DNA of 64,000 nt, from NCBI RefSeq assembly GCF_019977755.1, contig NZ_AP025144.1, forward strand, positions 2,728,001-2,792,000. The letters are read 5' to 3'. Position numbers and translations under genes: made by a program. Positions 19,501 through 29,153 of the stretch are shown piece by piece. Each line of letters opens with the position of its first letter. The stretch's first letter is position 1. The DNA is from Vibrio penaeicida (lineage in GTDB: Bacteria > Pseudomonadota > Gammaproteobacteria > Enterobacterales > Vibrionaceae). The notes under the pieces were generated by a model. That model ran no database searches, was not told the origin of the DNA, and worked only from the letters and a program-made list of their open reading frames with translations.

Positions 19501-20098
19501 CTTCTCCCCCTCGGTCAGCTTGAATTTCCGTCACAAAGTCGGCTTCAAACTCCGCTAAAAGATCATCAAACGGCAAGCCTTTCTGACGTTTCCAACGCCA
19601 AATGGTCCCTTTTTCAATCAGCCGTTCAGGGACAAGCAACTTATCCCCGTTCTGAGTCACTTCGGCTTTACCTTCAACCCAATGCTTTGACACATAACGG
19701 ACGGTTGCGCCTTCCGTCTCAAGCGCGGGTGAAAACAGAATTTTTCCTGCATGGAGATGACAGTATGGTTGCGCGGATGGACGTTCTGACAATAACGCCC
19801 ATACTTCAGGGCTGGATGCGAGCCTGACGGGATGGAAGCCCGCCTTATTCAGACGCACGGCATTGTGTTCGGTCAGCATTTGAAAATCATCCGGTAGGGT
19901 CGCCTCACTCACCCCGCCAGAGACCACCTGCTCTTTCACCAGATGGTACCATTCTGCTCGGCGGGCTATTTCGGACCCTGCCGCATTCATGAACGTTTTG
20001 ATCTGGCGAATTTCGTATTCATGACTGGTAAGCTGGGCAGAGGGATTGTCCAGCCCGATTTCCAACAGCACGTTGGTCAGCACCGTTTCCGCGGTCAC
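19490..20098 (-). CDS. Phage tail adaptor-type protein
   Basis: 202 residues, starting MTAETVLTNVLLEIGLDNPS and followed by a helical core (residues 25-50) and a beta-rich middle. This resembles the ring-forming tail tubular A / gp4-type adaptors of podoviruses. It overlaps both neighbours by about 4-11 bases. Together with the preceding gene it probably forms the connector between portal and nozzle. Confidence 0.6.
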   Translation of the reverse strand: MTAETVLTNVLLEIGLDNPSAQLTSHEYEIRQIKTFMNAAGSEIARRAEWYHLVKEQVVSGGVSEATLPDDFQMLTEHNAVRLNKAGFHPVRLASSPEVWALLSERPSAQPYCHLHAGKILFSPALETEGATVRYVSKHWVEGKAEVTQNGDKLLVPERLIEKGTIWRWKRQKGLPFDDLLAEFEADFVTEIQADRGGEDAH

Positions 20099-20670
20099 GG
20101 CACTATCCCTCCAAGGTGAATGCGCGTCCCCGCGTGCCGGTACATATGGTCGGCTTGGTTTGCGGATTCAATCAACAGGGATAGATAGCTGGCGGTTGCC
20201 TGAGCTTTGTCGATGTCGTTGCTCGCGGTGTAGATCTGGAAAAGCAGCGCGTGAAGGTAGAGTTCAGGCTCATCATCCAATAACCAACTGGTGTTTTCGG
20301 CTTCAAGACTGGGGATCGTCGCATAGTAAACAAGTCGGTGTACTTTGGACGGGTATGAGGATTTCAGTGCCTTTCCTTGAATGGCAAAACCCCATTGACG
20401 CCCCTCAAGCCACACATCAAGCGGCAGGCGTTTGATTTCCCGACCACAGACACGGATAGACCGCATTTCCTGATAGTCAGAAGGAAGACTGGCTGATCCG
20501 CTGGCGTCTGTTGTCAGTTCTGCCACCGCTTCCATGTTCGCCAGTCGCAAACGCTTGGACAGATTTTTTTCAGCCATCCCCACCAACATCCTGGCGCGTT
20601 GAGCAATGTTAGTGAGACCTGAACGATGGGACGCTTCAGCAATGAGTTCAGAATAGTCCTGGATCATCAC
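20095..20670 (-). CDS. Phage head-tail adaptor protein
   Basis: 191 residues. MIQDYSELIAEASHRSGLTN at the start, then a LPSDYQEMRSIR motif and a C-terminal helix with LYLHALLFQIYTASND, the pattern of the SU10/P22 gp4-like adaptor family. It would bind beneath the portal. The start overlaps the end of the upstream gene. Confidence 0.65.
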   Translation of the reverse strand: MMIQDYSELIAEASHRSGLTNIAQRARMLVGMAEKNLSKRLRLANMEAVAELTTDASGSASLPSDYQEMRSIRVCGREIKRLPLDVWLEGRQWGFAIQGKALKSSYPSKVHRLVYYATIPSLEAENTSWLLDDEPELYLHALLFQIYTASNDIDKAQATASYLSLLIESANQADHMYRHAGTRIHLGGIVP

Positions 20671-20987
20671 ACCTTTCCTTTAAACGTCCGGAAGGCGCGG
20701 TTATTCGGGTCGTTAAGCCACTGGCTAAGATACTGCTTATCCCCTTGTAAGTGAGCCTCATGCAATTGTTCAAAGTAGACATTCAAAGGGATGGAAGCTA
20801 TCCGCTGACCATCACCAAATCGTTGATGTAAACTCTCATTGAACGCCCTTTCATTATCATCAATCACGGCGTCCACCGGGTAGTCGGTGCGAAAATGAGT
20901 CATTCCATCTTGCTCCGTTCGCCACACCATTCGACCCGTCAAAGGATCATGGTCCACCAGCGTCCAGGCACCCTCTTGAATGGTCAT
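20667..20987 (-). CDS. Phage hypothetical protein in the adaptor module
   Basis: 106 residues, no known domain. It contains DHDPLTGRMVWRTEQDGMTHFRTDYP and a helical C-terminus. Four-base overlaps with both neighbours show it belongs to the late operon. This kind of protein often lies between capsid and adaptor genes in podovirus prophages. Function unknown. Confidence 0.55.
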   Translation of the reverse strand: MTIQEGAWTLVDHDPLTGRMVWRTEQDGMTHFRTDYPVDAVIDDNERAFNESLHQRFGDGQRIASIPLNVYFEQLHEAHLQGDKQYLSQWLNDPNNRAFRTFKGKV

Positions 20988-21199
20988 GACAACGCTTCGC
21001 CTGGCAGAGGATCGGCGCGTTCCGCTTTCCCTGCTTGTATTAGGGCTTTCGCTGTCGGCACCGATACATTGACCTGCGCTCCCTGTGAATGCCTCTCCCC
21101 GCTCTCATCCCAGTAGTCCCGGCGTAAAATAATCGGGGTAAGTGTGTTCTCTTTTGGTGTGGTTGCCTGGTCGGCTCTGCTTCTACTCATTTCAGTCAC
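20984..21199 (-). CDS. Small phage protein downstream of the capsid gene
   Basis: 71 residues with the core LTPIILRRDYWDESGERHSQGAQVNVSVPTA and AGKAERADPLPGE, a motif set seen in small proteins next to phage capsid genes. It could be a head-completion or decoration factor; no direct evidence. An alternative start lies three codons downstream. Confidence 0.55.
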   Translation of the reverse strand: MTEMSRSRADQATTPKENTLTPIILRRDYWDESGERHSQGAQVNVSVPTAKALIQAGKAERADPLPGEALS

Positions 21200-21249
21200 T
21201 CCTTAGTTGGCACCGAGGACGCAAGTTACTCGGTGCCATAACCTGTCGA

Positions 21250-22239
21250 TTATTGGGTTGCACTCAGCCCATACACATCCGCGATGACCCCCAACCCTTT
21301 CTCGTTTTTCACGCAAAGCGTCCCTTCCCCGAGCACGACGCCTTTTTCCGCATCGCCTGTTTTAGCAAGGTTGGGAACGTTTTTGATTTTGTCGAGCATC
21401 TTGACGCTCAAAAGAGAGGGATTAAGAAGGTGTACATTAGAGGCCATCGCCGCGTTTGCAGACTGCACCCGATTGGGAACGATCATCACTTTTCCAAAGT
21501 CCCCTTCGTACACATCTGCCGTTGCGATGATGGTGTTTTTGCCTCCCGTGGTGGCATAACGAAATTGCGCCACGTTAGGATCGGACATGAAGGTGGTGAA
21601 CACCGATTTGACGTAGGGTGAACACACCGCAAATTTCGTCGTCCCCCCCGAGTGATAGACCTGCTGCATGGTCGTGTCGAGTAAGGCTTTGCTGAACGCC
21701 CGCTGAGTCCCCGCCGTCGCCGGTTCGGTCAGCCCTGTCGCCGCGTTAAAACCGCCGTTCGCACCGAGAGCGCCGCGATCAACGTTGGTTTCATACCAAG
21801 AGGTCAACGCGCCCATCTTCCTTGGATCCGTTGCCACCGACCCCTTGTTATCTAACAGGGCATATTCAATGTCTTTTCGGATCTCGATGCCCTTTTTCAG
21901 CTTCTGGTACTTAATCTTCTCGGCATTCCCTGCGTTATCCACCGAATTTTGTGTCCGGGAGACTGCCCAGGATTTTCGAAAGATTTGTGTGTAGTTTCCG
22001 ACCCGAGCGGGAGTGTCAATGCGGTCAAAATCAAATTCGTCGCCTTCTGGATGAAAGTTCTCTCCAGGCGCGGCTAACTCGTCAATCTCCCATTCCGGGT
22101 GCGTCGATTTTGCCTTTTCTTTTTTGATCATGGAGTAGATGGGGGTATCTTCAGGGGTGATGCGGCTGACCACATCAGACAGCTCTTCGCGGTTACCCAC
22201 CGCATCCGAAGACACAAAGGTATTGGCTAGCTTTGCCAT
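21250..22239 (-). CDS. Major capsid protein, SU10 type
   Basis: 329 residues, a typical length. The N-terminus MAKLANTFVSSDAVGNREELSDV followed by TPEDTPIYSMIKKEKA and RVGNYTQIFRKSWAVSRTQ matches the SU10-like (DUF5309) HK97-fold capsid family. It sits directly after the scaffold gene in the standard portal-scaffold-capsid order. A ribosome-binding site GAGAGG is just upstream. Confidence 0.8.
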   Translation of the reverse strand: MAKLANTFVSSDAVGNREELSDVVSRITPEDTPIYSMIKKEKAKSTHPEWEIDELAAPGENFHPEGDEFDFDRIDTPARVGNYTQIFRKSWAVSRTQNSVDNAGNAEKIKYQKLKKGIEIRKDIEYALLDNKGSVATDPRKMGALTSWYETNVDRGALGANGGFNAATGLTEPATAGTQRAFSKALLDTTMQQVYHSGGTTKFAVCSPYVKSVFTTFMSDPNVAQFRYATTGGKNTIIATADVYEGDFGKVMIVPNRVQSANAAMASNVHLLNPSLLSVKMLDKIKNVPNLAKTGDAEKGVVLGEGTLCVKNEKGLGVIADVYGLSATQ

Positions 22240-22265
22240 TTGGCTTTCCTCTCTTTTTCAAAGGA

Positions 22266-23231
22266 TCAGTCGAAATCCACCGCCATGGCGTCTTCCAACG
22301 TCCCTGATTCGGTTAAGCGTTTCATGGCCTCTCGATTTTTGGGTGGTTTGCCTGGTGCAGGCGTGGACCGGTTGCCCTTGCTCGGTTTTTCAGTCAGACG
22401 GCGACGAGCATTTTTGCGATTTTTCTCCGCGACCTTGCCAATTCGGGCGTAATGCACCAGTTGCAAGATACGGTGATCCGCTGTCGACTCGATGTCCTGT
22501 TCAGAAAAACCAAACTCCAGAGCCGTCTTTTTGTTCGCGGCATCGAACGACGCCCGACGACCGGGATCCTTAAGCAAAGGCATGGCATTAAGCAGTTTTG
22601 CGTTTTCTTCTGAACGCACGTGGGCTTTGTCTTGCTCACTGGCTGCCTGTATGGTGCTCTGTGCTTGCTCACTCGCCGCAAAGACTTTCTCAATTTCCGC
22701 GACCGCACTATTGCGCAAGGCGGTTTGATACTGAAAAGCGGCGGGATCACTCTGTGCCAGTCCCAAATCCGGTTCGGGTGGGATAAGGCTTTCCAAAAAC
22801 TGGGTCAGGTTTTGATACGCTGTTTGGAGTGACTGAGCCTGTTGGTCGTAGTTCTCTCGTAAAGTCGCCACGGCTTTGCGCTCCTGCGCCAGGGCTTCAG
22901 TCTTGTGGGTGTAATCCTTTTGACGGAAATAGCCCTTTTTCAGCTCGTCCAGCTGAACAGATTCTCCATCATCTAACGTGATTAACTCATCATTGTCGTC
23001 TTCAAAGTCCGCCTCGTCAGATGCCTCTTCGGCATCCAAAGACAGACCATCGTCCGATGTTGAGTCCAAATCGTTAGGTTCGGTGGGCTCGTCGATTACG
23101 GTGTCATCGTCTCCGAGTGCGTCCATCGCATCTTCAAGGGTGTCAAACTCGTGATCCTCTTCCAATGCTCTGTCTGCCGTATCCTTGTCGATGGTGATAT
23201 CGCCTTCAAGGTGTTGTTCTTGCTCTGGCAT
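22266..23231 (-). CDS. Phage scaffolding protein
   Basis: 321 residues. The first 95 are strongly acidic (Asp/Glu-rich), the middle is helical with heptad-like spacing, and the C-terminus is basic (residues ~265-300). This composition is typical of capsid scaffolding proteins, whose basic C-terminal helix contacts the coat protein. Position between portal and capsid supports it. Confidence 0.7.
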   Translation of the reverse strand: MPEQEQHLEGDITIDKDTADRALEEDHEFDTLEDAMDALGDDDTVIDEPTEPNDLDSTSDDGLSLDAEEASDEADFEDDNDELITLDDGESVQLDELKKGYFRQKDYTHKTEALAQERKAVATLRENYDQQAQSLQTAYQNLTQFLESLIPPEPDLGLAQSDPAAFQYQTALRNSAVAEIEKVFAASEQAQSTIQAASEQDKAHVRSEENAKLLNAMPLLKDPGRRASFDAANKKTALEFGFSEQDIESTADHRILQLVHYARIGKVAEKNRKNARRRLTEKPSKGNRSTPAPGKPPKNREAMKRLTESGTLEDAMAVDFD

Positions 23232-23270
23232 GTCTCAACGTCCTCTCATGTCGTCGGTTCGCACCATGCA

Positions 23271-23507
23271 TTACGCTACGGTGCCCTTTTTAGGCAGGAT
23301 GGTCTTGCCCTCAGCGAGGGTCTTTAACTTCTGCCGTAAAGATCGGATAGAACGAACTTCCCAAACGTTTTCTGCGCGATGTCTTTCGTCATTGGTATTG
23401 ATTATCGCGTCCAACGCGTCGCGTTCCAGATCGTCCAAAATTTGGTGAATAAGGGGGTGGTTCAATAGCCTTTCGGCTTCCCCATTGGGTGACGCTTTAT
23501 GTGCCAT
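23271..23507 (-). CDS. Small phage protein between portal and scaffold
   Basis: 78 residues, helical and charged (MAHKASPNGEAERLLNHPLIHQILDDLERDALDAII). It overlaps the portal gene end by 11 bases. No domain recognised. Position suggests a head-assembly accessory. Confidence 0.55.
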   Translation of the reverse strand: MAHKASPNGEAERLLNHPLIHQILDDLERDALDAIINTNDERHRAENVWEVRSIRSLRQKLKTLAEGKTILPKKGTVA

Positions 23508-25638
23508 CGTATAAATGTCCAGCCGTAAACGGGCTTAACTCTCCAGCCTCAAGCCCGGCTTTTTCCCGCTCAAATTGCAGTTTTTCACGGTGTTTTAATA
23601 GGTCGAGTTCGCCTTTCATTACCGCCAGTTCGCGGGCTTGCTGCGCCTTCATCATTTGAAGCTGGGTGTCTTTTTCCAATTCTGCCTGTTGTACTCGAAT
23701 GTCTGCTTCCATCTGGGCCTGTTCAATGGCGGACTTGGCACTCGCTTTCATCTGCTCCAACTGCATCTGCGCCTGAAGTTTCTTTTCTGCCTCGGTTGGT
23801 CCCTCTTGTTGCAGTTTTGCCGCAATCTCTTCCTCATTGGGTTTGGTGAAATACGGTTCTGCACTGGGGAAACCGGCTGTTTCGGTGATTTTTTCCAAAA
23901 CGTTGTATAGCTGGTTGGGTTTGACAAAGGGGTTATCGGCACCGATAGACGCCAAAATCTCTTTCTGTAAACCGAGGATCAATTGCAGTACGGTCAGGTC
24001 TCGTTCTTTTGAACCCGCCCCCAACCCAACATTCACTTTGCAATCCATATCCACATTCCAGTGGCGAGGGTCGTATTCAACCCACTCCCCGCGAAGACGT
24101 ACCGTGCGAGGTTCGTCCGCATGAGCAATCACCAGTTTCAGTAGCCCTTTAAAGGCTTTCCTAATGCCACGTGTAAGAGAACGGATGATCATTTCCGCCT
24201 GGGCAATCCCACTTTCAGACATCAACTGTACAGAGGTGGCGGTCATACCCTGAAAAGCCTCAGGATCGAGTCCGCCAGACTGGTCGGTAATACCGGTACG
24301 GTCGCGAACGACATTGTCCAGGTAATCCATCATGCCAAAGGACTTGTCTGCCACAAACGGCACCTCCATCCACTGAACCGCATCATGAACGTTCGCCCCG
24401 GACTTCAAGGTAATCGGTTTACCAAATGCCGGGTTGTAGACGGCTTCTATCCCACTTTCTGTCAGCTTTGAAGGGTCGAGTGCGGGTTGCTTTTTGTTTT
24501 GCCAGTAGATGTTATCGAGGGTTTCCCGGAGCAAAGCGGTTTTAATACGCTGTATGTCCACCACGTCTTCTGCCACCGAATGACCTTCAAACTGGTGCGC
24601 TTCACGCTCTGCCACCACCTCGGCGTATGGCACGTCACTGACCGCTTCCATCGCCAGGATCAGGTGTTTTCCTTCCTGGTCCCGACTGCACTCGGCAAAA
24701 CACATCTTGTAAAGTTCAGCAATGCCATCGTCATCCAGGTCCAGCCGCACATACAGTTCATAAATCAGGACAGAGTCCATGGCGCTCGACGTTTGCGTTC
24801 GGTTGTCACTCCAGTCGTCCCCTTGCCTCGAATGGCTGTCATCCTCGTCACCAATTCGGTCATACTCAGGCAGGCTGGCGATGTCTTCTTTATCGTAACC
24901 ACGACTCACCAGTTCAGATCGGGTCACAATTTGGCGCTCCCCCACAATCGGGCTCTCTTCAATACTGGTACTGCCCGGATATATTAAAAAGGCGCCTCGT
25001 GGTATGGCTTCAAGCTGGATATCGATCTGGTCTTCGATACGCCGGAGTTTAAAATCATAGCGCTGGGCGTCGAGATCATTATCTGGTGTGTCTTTTTCCG
25101 GTCGTTCCTGAAGCGCAATGATGTCAATGTCTGCCTCTCCTTCGAGTCCAAGTAACGCCGAAGAAGGCTGGTTGGTGAATTCGTAGACCTTGATCTGTTT
25201 TCGAGAGTAAGCCGTCCATTTTAATACGCCCGTTTTGACCAACAGAGCATCAAACACGGCATCATGAATGGCCTGCTCTGCTCCGCATTCCGGTACCACC
25301 ACATGATTAACGTAGTCGGTGGCTTGTTCAGCGCTCTCTTCGTCTTCAGGTCCAACGGGTTCGTAATCGACAATCTTGTCGTTCGATAACACAGTACGCA
25401 TGATGGAGGGCATCAGTTTTTTGATGACACTACGAACGTCCTTTGATACGGACGCAGAGCGCCCTTCCTCTGGCGTAAGATCGTCCATTTCTCCGTTGTA
25501 GTAATTCAGTGACCGGTCACGACTGGCTTTTTGTTCTTCGGAGTATTGCTCACAGGCGTCGATAAGCCCGGCCACATGACTGGTCAGGCGTTCATGGTCT
25601 TTGCCTAATGGCTCGTCATTCAAGGCTGGATCCCCCAC
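23497..25638 (-). CDS. Phage portal protein
   Basis: 713 residues, the large podovirus (P22-like) portal size. The N-terminus is helical (LTSHVAGLIDACEQYSEEQKASRDRSLNYYNGE). The centre contains the wing/crown regions including GITDQSGGLDPEAFQGMTATSV. Residues ~600-700 form a Gln/Glu-rich coiled coil. It forms the dodecameric DNA entry ring. The start overlaps the upstream lectin-like gene by 19 bases. Confidence 0.82.
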   Translation of the reverse strand: MGDPALNDEPLGKDHERLTSHVAGLIDACEQYSEEQKASRDRSLNYYNGEMDDLTPEEGRSASVSKDVRSVIKKLMPSIMRTVLSNDKIVDYEPVGPEDEESAEQATDYVNHVVVPECGAEQAIHDAVFDALLVKTGVLKWTAYSRKQIKVYEFTNQPSSALLGLEGEADIDIIALQERPEKDTPDNDLDAQRYDFKLRRIEDQIDIQLEAIPRGAFLIYPGSTSIEESPIVGERQIVTRSELVSRGYDKEDIASLPEYDRIGDEDDSHSRQGDDWSDNRTQTSSAMDSVLIYELYVRLDLDDDGIAELYKMCFAECSRDQEGKHLILAMEAVSDVPYAEVVAEREAHQFEGHSVAEDVVDIQRIKTALLRETLDNIYWQNKKQPALDPSKLTESGIEAVYNPAFGKPITLKSGANVHDAVQWMEVPFVADKSFGMMDYLDNVVRDRTGITDQSGGLDPEAFQGMTATSVQLMSESGIAQAEMIIRSLTRGIRKAFKGLLKLVIAHADEPRTVRLRGEWVEYDPRHWNVDMDCKVNVGLGAGSKERDLTVLQLILGLQKEILASIGADNPFVKPNQLYNVLEKITETAGFPSAEPYFTKPNEEEIAAKLQQEGPTEAEKKLQAQMQLEQMKASAKSAIEQAQMEADIRVQQAELEKDTQLQMMKAQQARELAVMKGELDLLKHREKLQFEREKAGLEAGELSPFTAGHLYDGT

Positions 25639-26360
25639 TTGCGATACAGGTAATCTTTAATCGCCTGTATCTCTGAAGGGGCAACATCACCGCTGAATGC
25701 CAGTACTTCACATACACACCCCTGCCATGCTCGATTGTTGTCGTTACTGCCGTTGTTAGAGCCAAATGCAGAGACATCAAATTGGGTGGATTGGCTAAAA
25801 TGCAGCACAGAAAGAGGAAGCGGCAGTATGGTGGTCGCATTCGTCAACGGTCCATCATTGACCGACGCTAACACACCGAATTCCGCTTGATTGAATATGC
25901 TTGATGCATTCAACGTCCCCATCACGCGGGTTGGGCTAAACCAGGTGATACCGGCGAGAGCCGTATAGATGGTGTTGTATTGACTGAATTGATTTTCGAC
26001 TCCGTTTTTATACGCCGCGACCACGAAAAGATGTTTGACACTGGCATCAACGCCTAGTCCCAGTCCCTTTTTGTTATCGGTATAAGGCCAGACAACGGCG
26101 GGCATACCGTTAGCCACCGCATGGCTTGGGACGTAATCGGGACCACCAAAGGCCAGCGCTTCGATGGGCTGACCCGTTGCGACCCGGTTAGCTATCCGCG
26201 TAATTTCATTGCCGTTTAGCGTGATGGTGTTTGCCTGGCTGGCGTCGTACCACCCAATCAATCCTGGCACATCCGATGGTCTAAAAGACTTGGCGACCTG
26301 AATAAAGCGAAACCCTGTCATACCGGGGTTGAAACCAAAGCGCCCTGTATCCCATTCCAT
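25620..26360 (-). CDS. Phage protein with LamG/concanavalin-like domain
   Basis: 246 residues. PSDVPGLIGWYDASQANTI near residue 33 and the ending EVLAFSGDVAPSEIQAIKDYLYRKWGI are the edges of a concanavalin-like (LamG type) jelly-roll often found in secreted or virion adhesins. It lies between terminase and portal, an odd place for an adhesion domain. It may be a head decoration protein that binds glycans. Role inferred only. Confidence 0.6.
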   Translation of the reverse strand: MEWDTGRFGFNPGMTGFRFIQVAKSFRPSDVPGLIGWYDASQANTITLNGNEITRIANRVATGQPIEALAFGGPDYVPSHAVANGMPAVVWPYTDNKKGLGLGVDASVKHLFVVAAYKNGVENQFSQYNTIYTALAGITWFSPTRVMGTLNASSIFNQAEFGVLASVNDGPLTNATTILPLPLSVLHFSQSTQFDVSAFGSNNGSNDNNRAWQGCVCEVLAFSGDVAPSEIQAIKDYLYRKWGIQP

Positions 26361-26617
26361 CAGTACGTCACCACAAGATACTGGTCGCCTTTCAGGCTTT
26401 TTAAATAGACTTTGTCTGTGCTCAACAAGCCACCTATTGAAAGCCCTTTGTATGCGTCAGCACCTGAAATTTCATGGGCATGTTGGTTTTGCAATGGCGC
26501 GGTGCTGCCCACTGACAGCAACACACCTTCAGCGGCTCTTGATAAGATCACTCCCGTCGAAGAGAGCGTAATTTCTGACCAATGATTATCCCTGACCAGT
26601 ATTTGCGTTGTCTGCAT
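26360..26617 (-). CDS. Small phage protein upstream of the lectin-like gene
   Basis: 85 residues, beta-rich (MQTTQILVRDNHWSEITLSSTGVILSR). It shares its stop/start junction with the next gene and begins one base after the terminase stop, so it is part of the packaging operon. No domain recognised; it may partner the lectin-like protein. Confidence 0.5.
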   Translation of the reverse strand: MQTTQILVRDNHWSEITLSSTGVILSRAAEGVLLSVGSTAPLQNQHAHEISGADAYKGLSIGGLLSTDKVYLKSLKGDQYLVVTY

Positions 26618-28114
26618 TTAAACCACCTTTCTCACTTTATACTCTGGAACCTTCACTGAGGTGTCTGACTGATACCCGTCAGCGAACACCATGAATGCAT
26701 CTGCCCCGTGCGAGTGCTCATCATGACGTGGGTGTCGTTTCCAAACGCCATATTTTTCATCCCAGTCCCGGCTGTAGTTTTCCAAATGTAGGATCCCTTC
26801 ATCACACGCGGAAGCGTCAAACTCGCACTCCGGCAGCACGGTTCTCACCGACTGTATGGAATTGAGTTTGTCCGGGGTTCTTGGGACGACCTCAAACGCG
26901 AAACCTATTTCCGCAGCGATGTGTTTGATGGATTTGGCTTCGAGTCCCTGTTTTCGGTGCTCGACATCATGAGGACCGAAGTGACGACCAAAACGGGCAT
27001 CACGTTGGGTTCGCCAGCGGTCGAGCCAGTCAATATAATGCGCGATGCCTTCACCACTGTTTTCGTAGTACCCGACAAAGCGGTGTTTGCCCGCGATTTC
27101 CTGGTGCAGCCAAATGGTGGTGCTGTCTGATACCCCTAAATCCCAGAACGTATTGACCACACTCCGTGGTTCAAACTCGAAACGACCAATCTTTCCACGC
27201 TGTCGCAGTGCCTGGATAGGTTTGCCGAAATACGCCCCTTCGCGCGCTCCACAAAACGCTTCCTCCGGTGTCGACGGGTATTCTTTTTTCATGTCTTCGG
27301 CTTGTTCGCGCCATTTCAGTACGTACCAGTGTTGTTGATCTTCTGTGAGTTGAATACCGAACTCAGTGGCAAGCTCATCAAAGTATTTCATCTCGTCTGC
27401 CGTCATCCGAATACGGTCACGGGTTTGGTAGGACGGGTCCTGAAACCAGGGAAAGAAGTGAAACTTCCATTCCATGTCCAGCAGATCACGTCCTTCGTCC
27501 TGTATCTTTCTCGCCTGCTCGGTTTTGTTGAAAAAGTCCCCGCCTCTTCCCTCTGCCGTACTTTCAATGAATCCCAGTTGTCCGTGTGCCAACGTATTGA
27601 GTGCACCCGAACGGATCTCACTGGCTTTATCTGGCGATTGCGCGCAAATTTTGCCGTATTCAGAAATGTGCAGAAAGTTCTTGGTGCTCGACCGAAGTGA
27701 TACCCCGACTTCCACCGAACTTTCGTTGCCAAATCGTACCTCAAGCGCGTTGTCTGTCAGCACAGGCACTGCCTGTTTGATATCAGCGGGCAAACGCTCA
27801 TAGGCAAATTTGATACGACTGAGCAAGCCTTTGGCATTGTCCAGCGTGTCCGCGACCAGCCCAGCGGCTAAGTTGGAATTGAACAGACAGCAGTCCAGAG
27901 CAAGCAAAAGAATGAATGTGCTGAATCCCATCTGCCGGGCTTTTAAAATCAGATTGAGATAGTGAAGGTTATGAAGCAGGTTTTCCTGCGCCGCATTCAG
28001 TTGAAATCGTACACCCTGCCCTTTTTTGTCCTCGATGTAATACAGATGGTTTAACCGCCATTTCCGGTCACCCAGTAAGGCAATGGCTTTATTTAGATCG
28101 GGTTTGTCCATCAA
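26618..28114 (-). CDS. Terminase large subunit
   Basis: 498 residues. The ATPase domain has a Walker A-type loop ARQMGFST at 59-66 and an acidic strand around FLHISEYGK. The C-terminal nuclease domain begins near FWDLGVSDSTTIW (about residue 318) and contains further acidic residues (GADAFMVFADG). It drives DNA packaging and cutting. Its start overlaps the small terminase gene by 26 bases. Confidence 0.85.
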   Translation of the reverse strand: MMDKPDLNKAIALLGDRKWRLNHLYYIEDKKGQGVRFQLNAAQENLLHNLHYLNLILKARQMGFSTFILLLALDCCLFNSNLAAGLVADTLDNAKGLLSRIKFAYERLPADIKQAVPVLTDNALEVRFGNESSVEVGVSLRSSTKNFLHISEYGKICAQSPDKASEIRSGALNTLAHGQLGFIESTAEGRGGDFFNKTEQARKIQDEGRDLLDMEWKFHFFPWFQDPSYQTRDRIRMTADEMKYFDELATEFGIQLTEDQQHWYVLKWREQAEDMKKEYPSTPEEAFCGAREGAYFGKPIQALRQRGKIGRFEFEPRSVVNTFWDLGVSDSTTIWLHQEIAGKHRFVGYYENSGEGIAHYIDWLDRWRTQRDARFGRHFGPHDVEHRKQGLEAKSIKHIAAEIGFAFEVVPRTPDKLNSIQSVRTVLPECEFDASACDEGILHLENYSRDWDEKYGVWKRHPRHDEHSHGADAFMVFADGYQSDTSVKVPEYKVRKVV

Positions 28115-28529
28115 TGGCTTCTAGTACCATGCAAGTAAATGACACGGCGGTCTCAATTGGTCCACCGTCTTTGCCCGTCAATTCCCGGCGTTCTCGATAC
28201 TTTTCCGGTGCCAGTGCTTTCAGGCGAAACATCAAAAGATTGTCTGAGTACTTTCGAACCCGTCCGCATTCTTTCCCCTTGTAAAATACTGGCTCTTCAA
28301 CCCCGATACTGGCTCGTCTGTCCGCTTCAATTTCAAGGGCTTCAACGTGGCTTTCTATCGCCTCTTCCCAGCGTTTGGCAAAGTCTGCGTCCTGGTCTCG
28401 ATAATCGTAGGTGCTTCTTCGGGAATACCCAGCACGGCGTGCCGATTCTCCGACGCCAAAGCCCGCTTCCAGGGCATCAAAGAATCGATTGTCCCTGCGT
28501 TGAGTGCGTTTGCATGTCGGCATGCTCAC
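28089..28529 (-). CDS. Terminase small subunit
   Basis: 146 residues. An N-terminal helix-turn-helix (FFDALEAGFGVGESARRAGYSRRSTYDYR) is followed by a helical oligomerisation region and KALAPEKYRERRELTGKDG, the conserved ending of many small terminases. It recognises the packaging site and recruits the large subunit. Confidence 0.78.
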   Translation of the reverse strand: MSMPTCKRTQRRDNRFFDALEAGFGVGESARRAGYSRRSTYDYRDQDADFAKRWEEAIESHVEALEIEADRRASIGVEEPVFYKGKECGRVRKYSDNLLMFRLKALAPEKYRERRELTGKDGGPIETAVSFTCMVLEAIDGQTRSK

Positions 28530-28550
28530 ACCCCGTCATTTCGCAGCCAG

Positions 28551-28745
28551 TTATGATTCATCTTCATCATGCTCCCTTCTTCGAACCAGTTTGAGGTGTT
28601 CTTTTTTAAACCACCAGTTCATGGCTAAGCCCGCCAACCCAATAAGAAGTCCTCCCAGTGCCACCCATTCATTGATGGTGAGTCCAGCCAGCACGGTAAT
28701 GGCAGAGGCGCTGTAAGTGGTCGTCACCGCCGCTCTCTCGACCAT
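28551..28745 (-). CDS. Small holin-like membrane protein
   Basis: 64 residues: one strong membrane helix (about 26-46, NEWVALGGLLIGLAGLAMNWWF) and a charged C-terminal tail (KKEHLKLVRRREHDEDES), as in small HP1-type phage holins. It is adjacent to a second holin-like gene and the endolysin. It may be the holin or antiholin. Confidence 0.6.
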   Translation of the reverse strand: MVERAAVTTTYSASAITVLAGLTINEWVALGGLLIGLAGLAMNWWFKKEHLKLVRRREHDEDES

Positions 28746-28748
28746 GCC

Positions 28749-29153
28749 TCAGTCCTTTTTCATCACGTCGGTGACTTTAGGAACGATTTTTTCTGCGCTG
28801 CGCCCCACCACATAGCCGCCCAGACCTATCTGCAATAGTGTCCAGGCTTCATCTGACAAACGAAACTCAGTCAGACCAAAGGTATCTGCGACGACCAGTG
28901 CCAAGAACGTCAGCATGGTGACGGGTCTCCAGTTACGCTGTAACCAGCTCGCCCCTTGCGCTTCAGCGGTGATAACCTGAGCTTTCGCTTCCAGGAGCCT
29001 CGCTTCATAATCCATCACCTGTGTGGCCATGACGTTTTGCATCTCAAACAGTTTGGCTTTAATTTGAAGGCGTTCTTCATCACTGGTATGCAACGCATCA
29101 ATCACGTCGGTGACGGGTTTGACCAATCCGGTAAGGACATTCCAAATGCTCAT
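28749..29153 (-). CDS. Holin-like protein (3TM type)
   Basis: 134 residues. The N-terminal half is amphipathic and helical. The middle WLQRNWRPVTMLTFLALVVAD and a second hydrophobic segment GGYVVGRSAEKIVPKV match the 3TM-type phage holin family, in which RNWRPxTM is characteristic. It overlaps the endolysin stop by one base. Confidence 0.7.
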   Translation of the reverse strand: MSIWNVLTGLVKPVTDVIDALHTSDEERLQIKAKLFEMQNVMATQVMDYEARLLEAKAQVITAEAQGASWLQRNWRPVTMLTFLALVVADTFGLTEFRLSDEAWTLLQIGLGGYVVGRSAEKIVPKVTDVMKKD

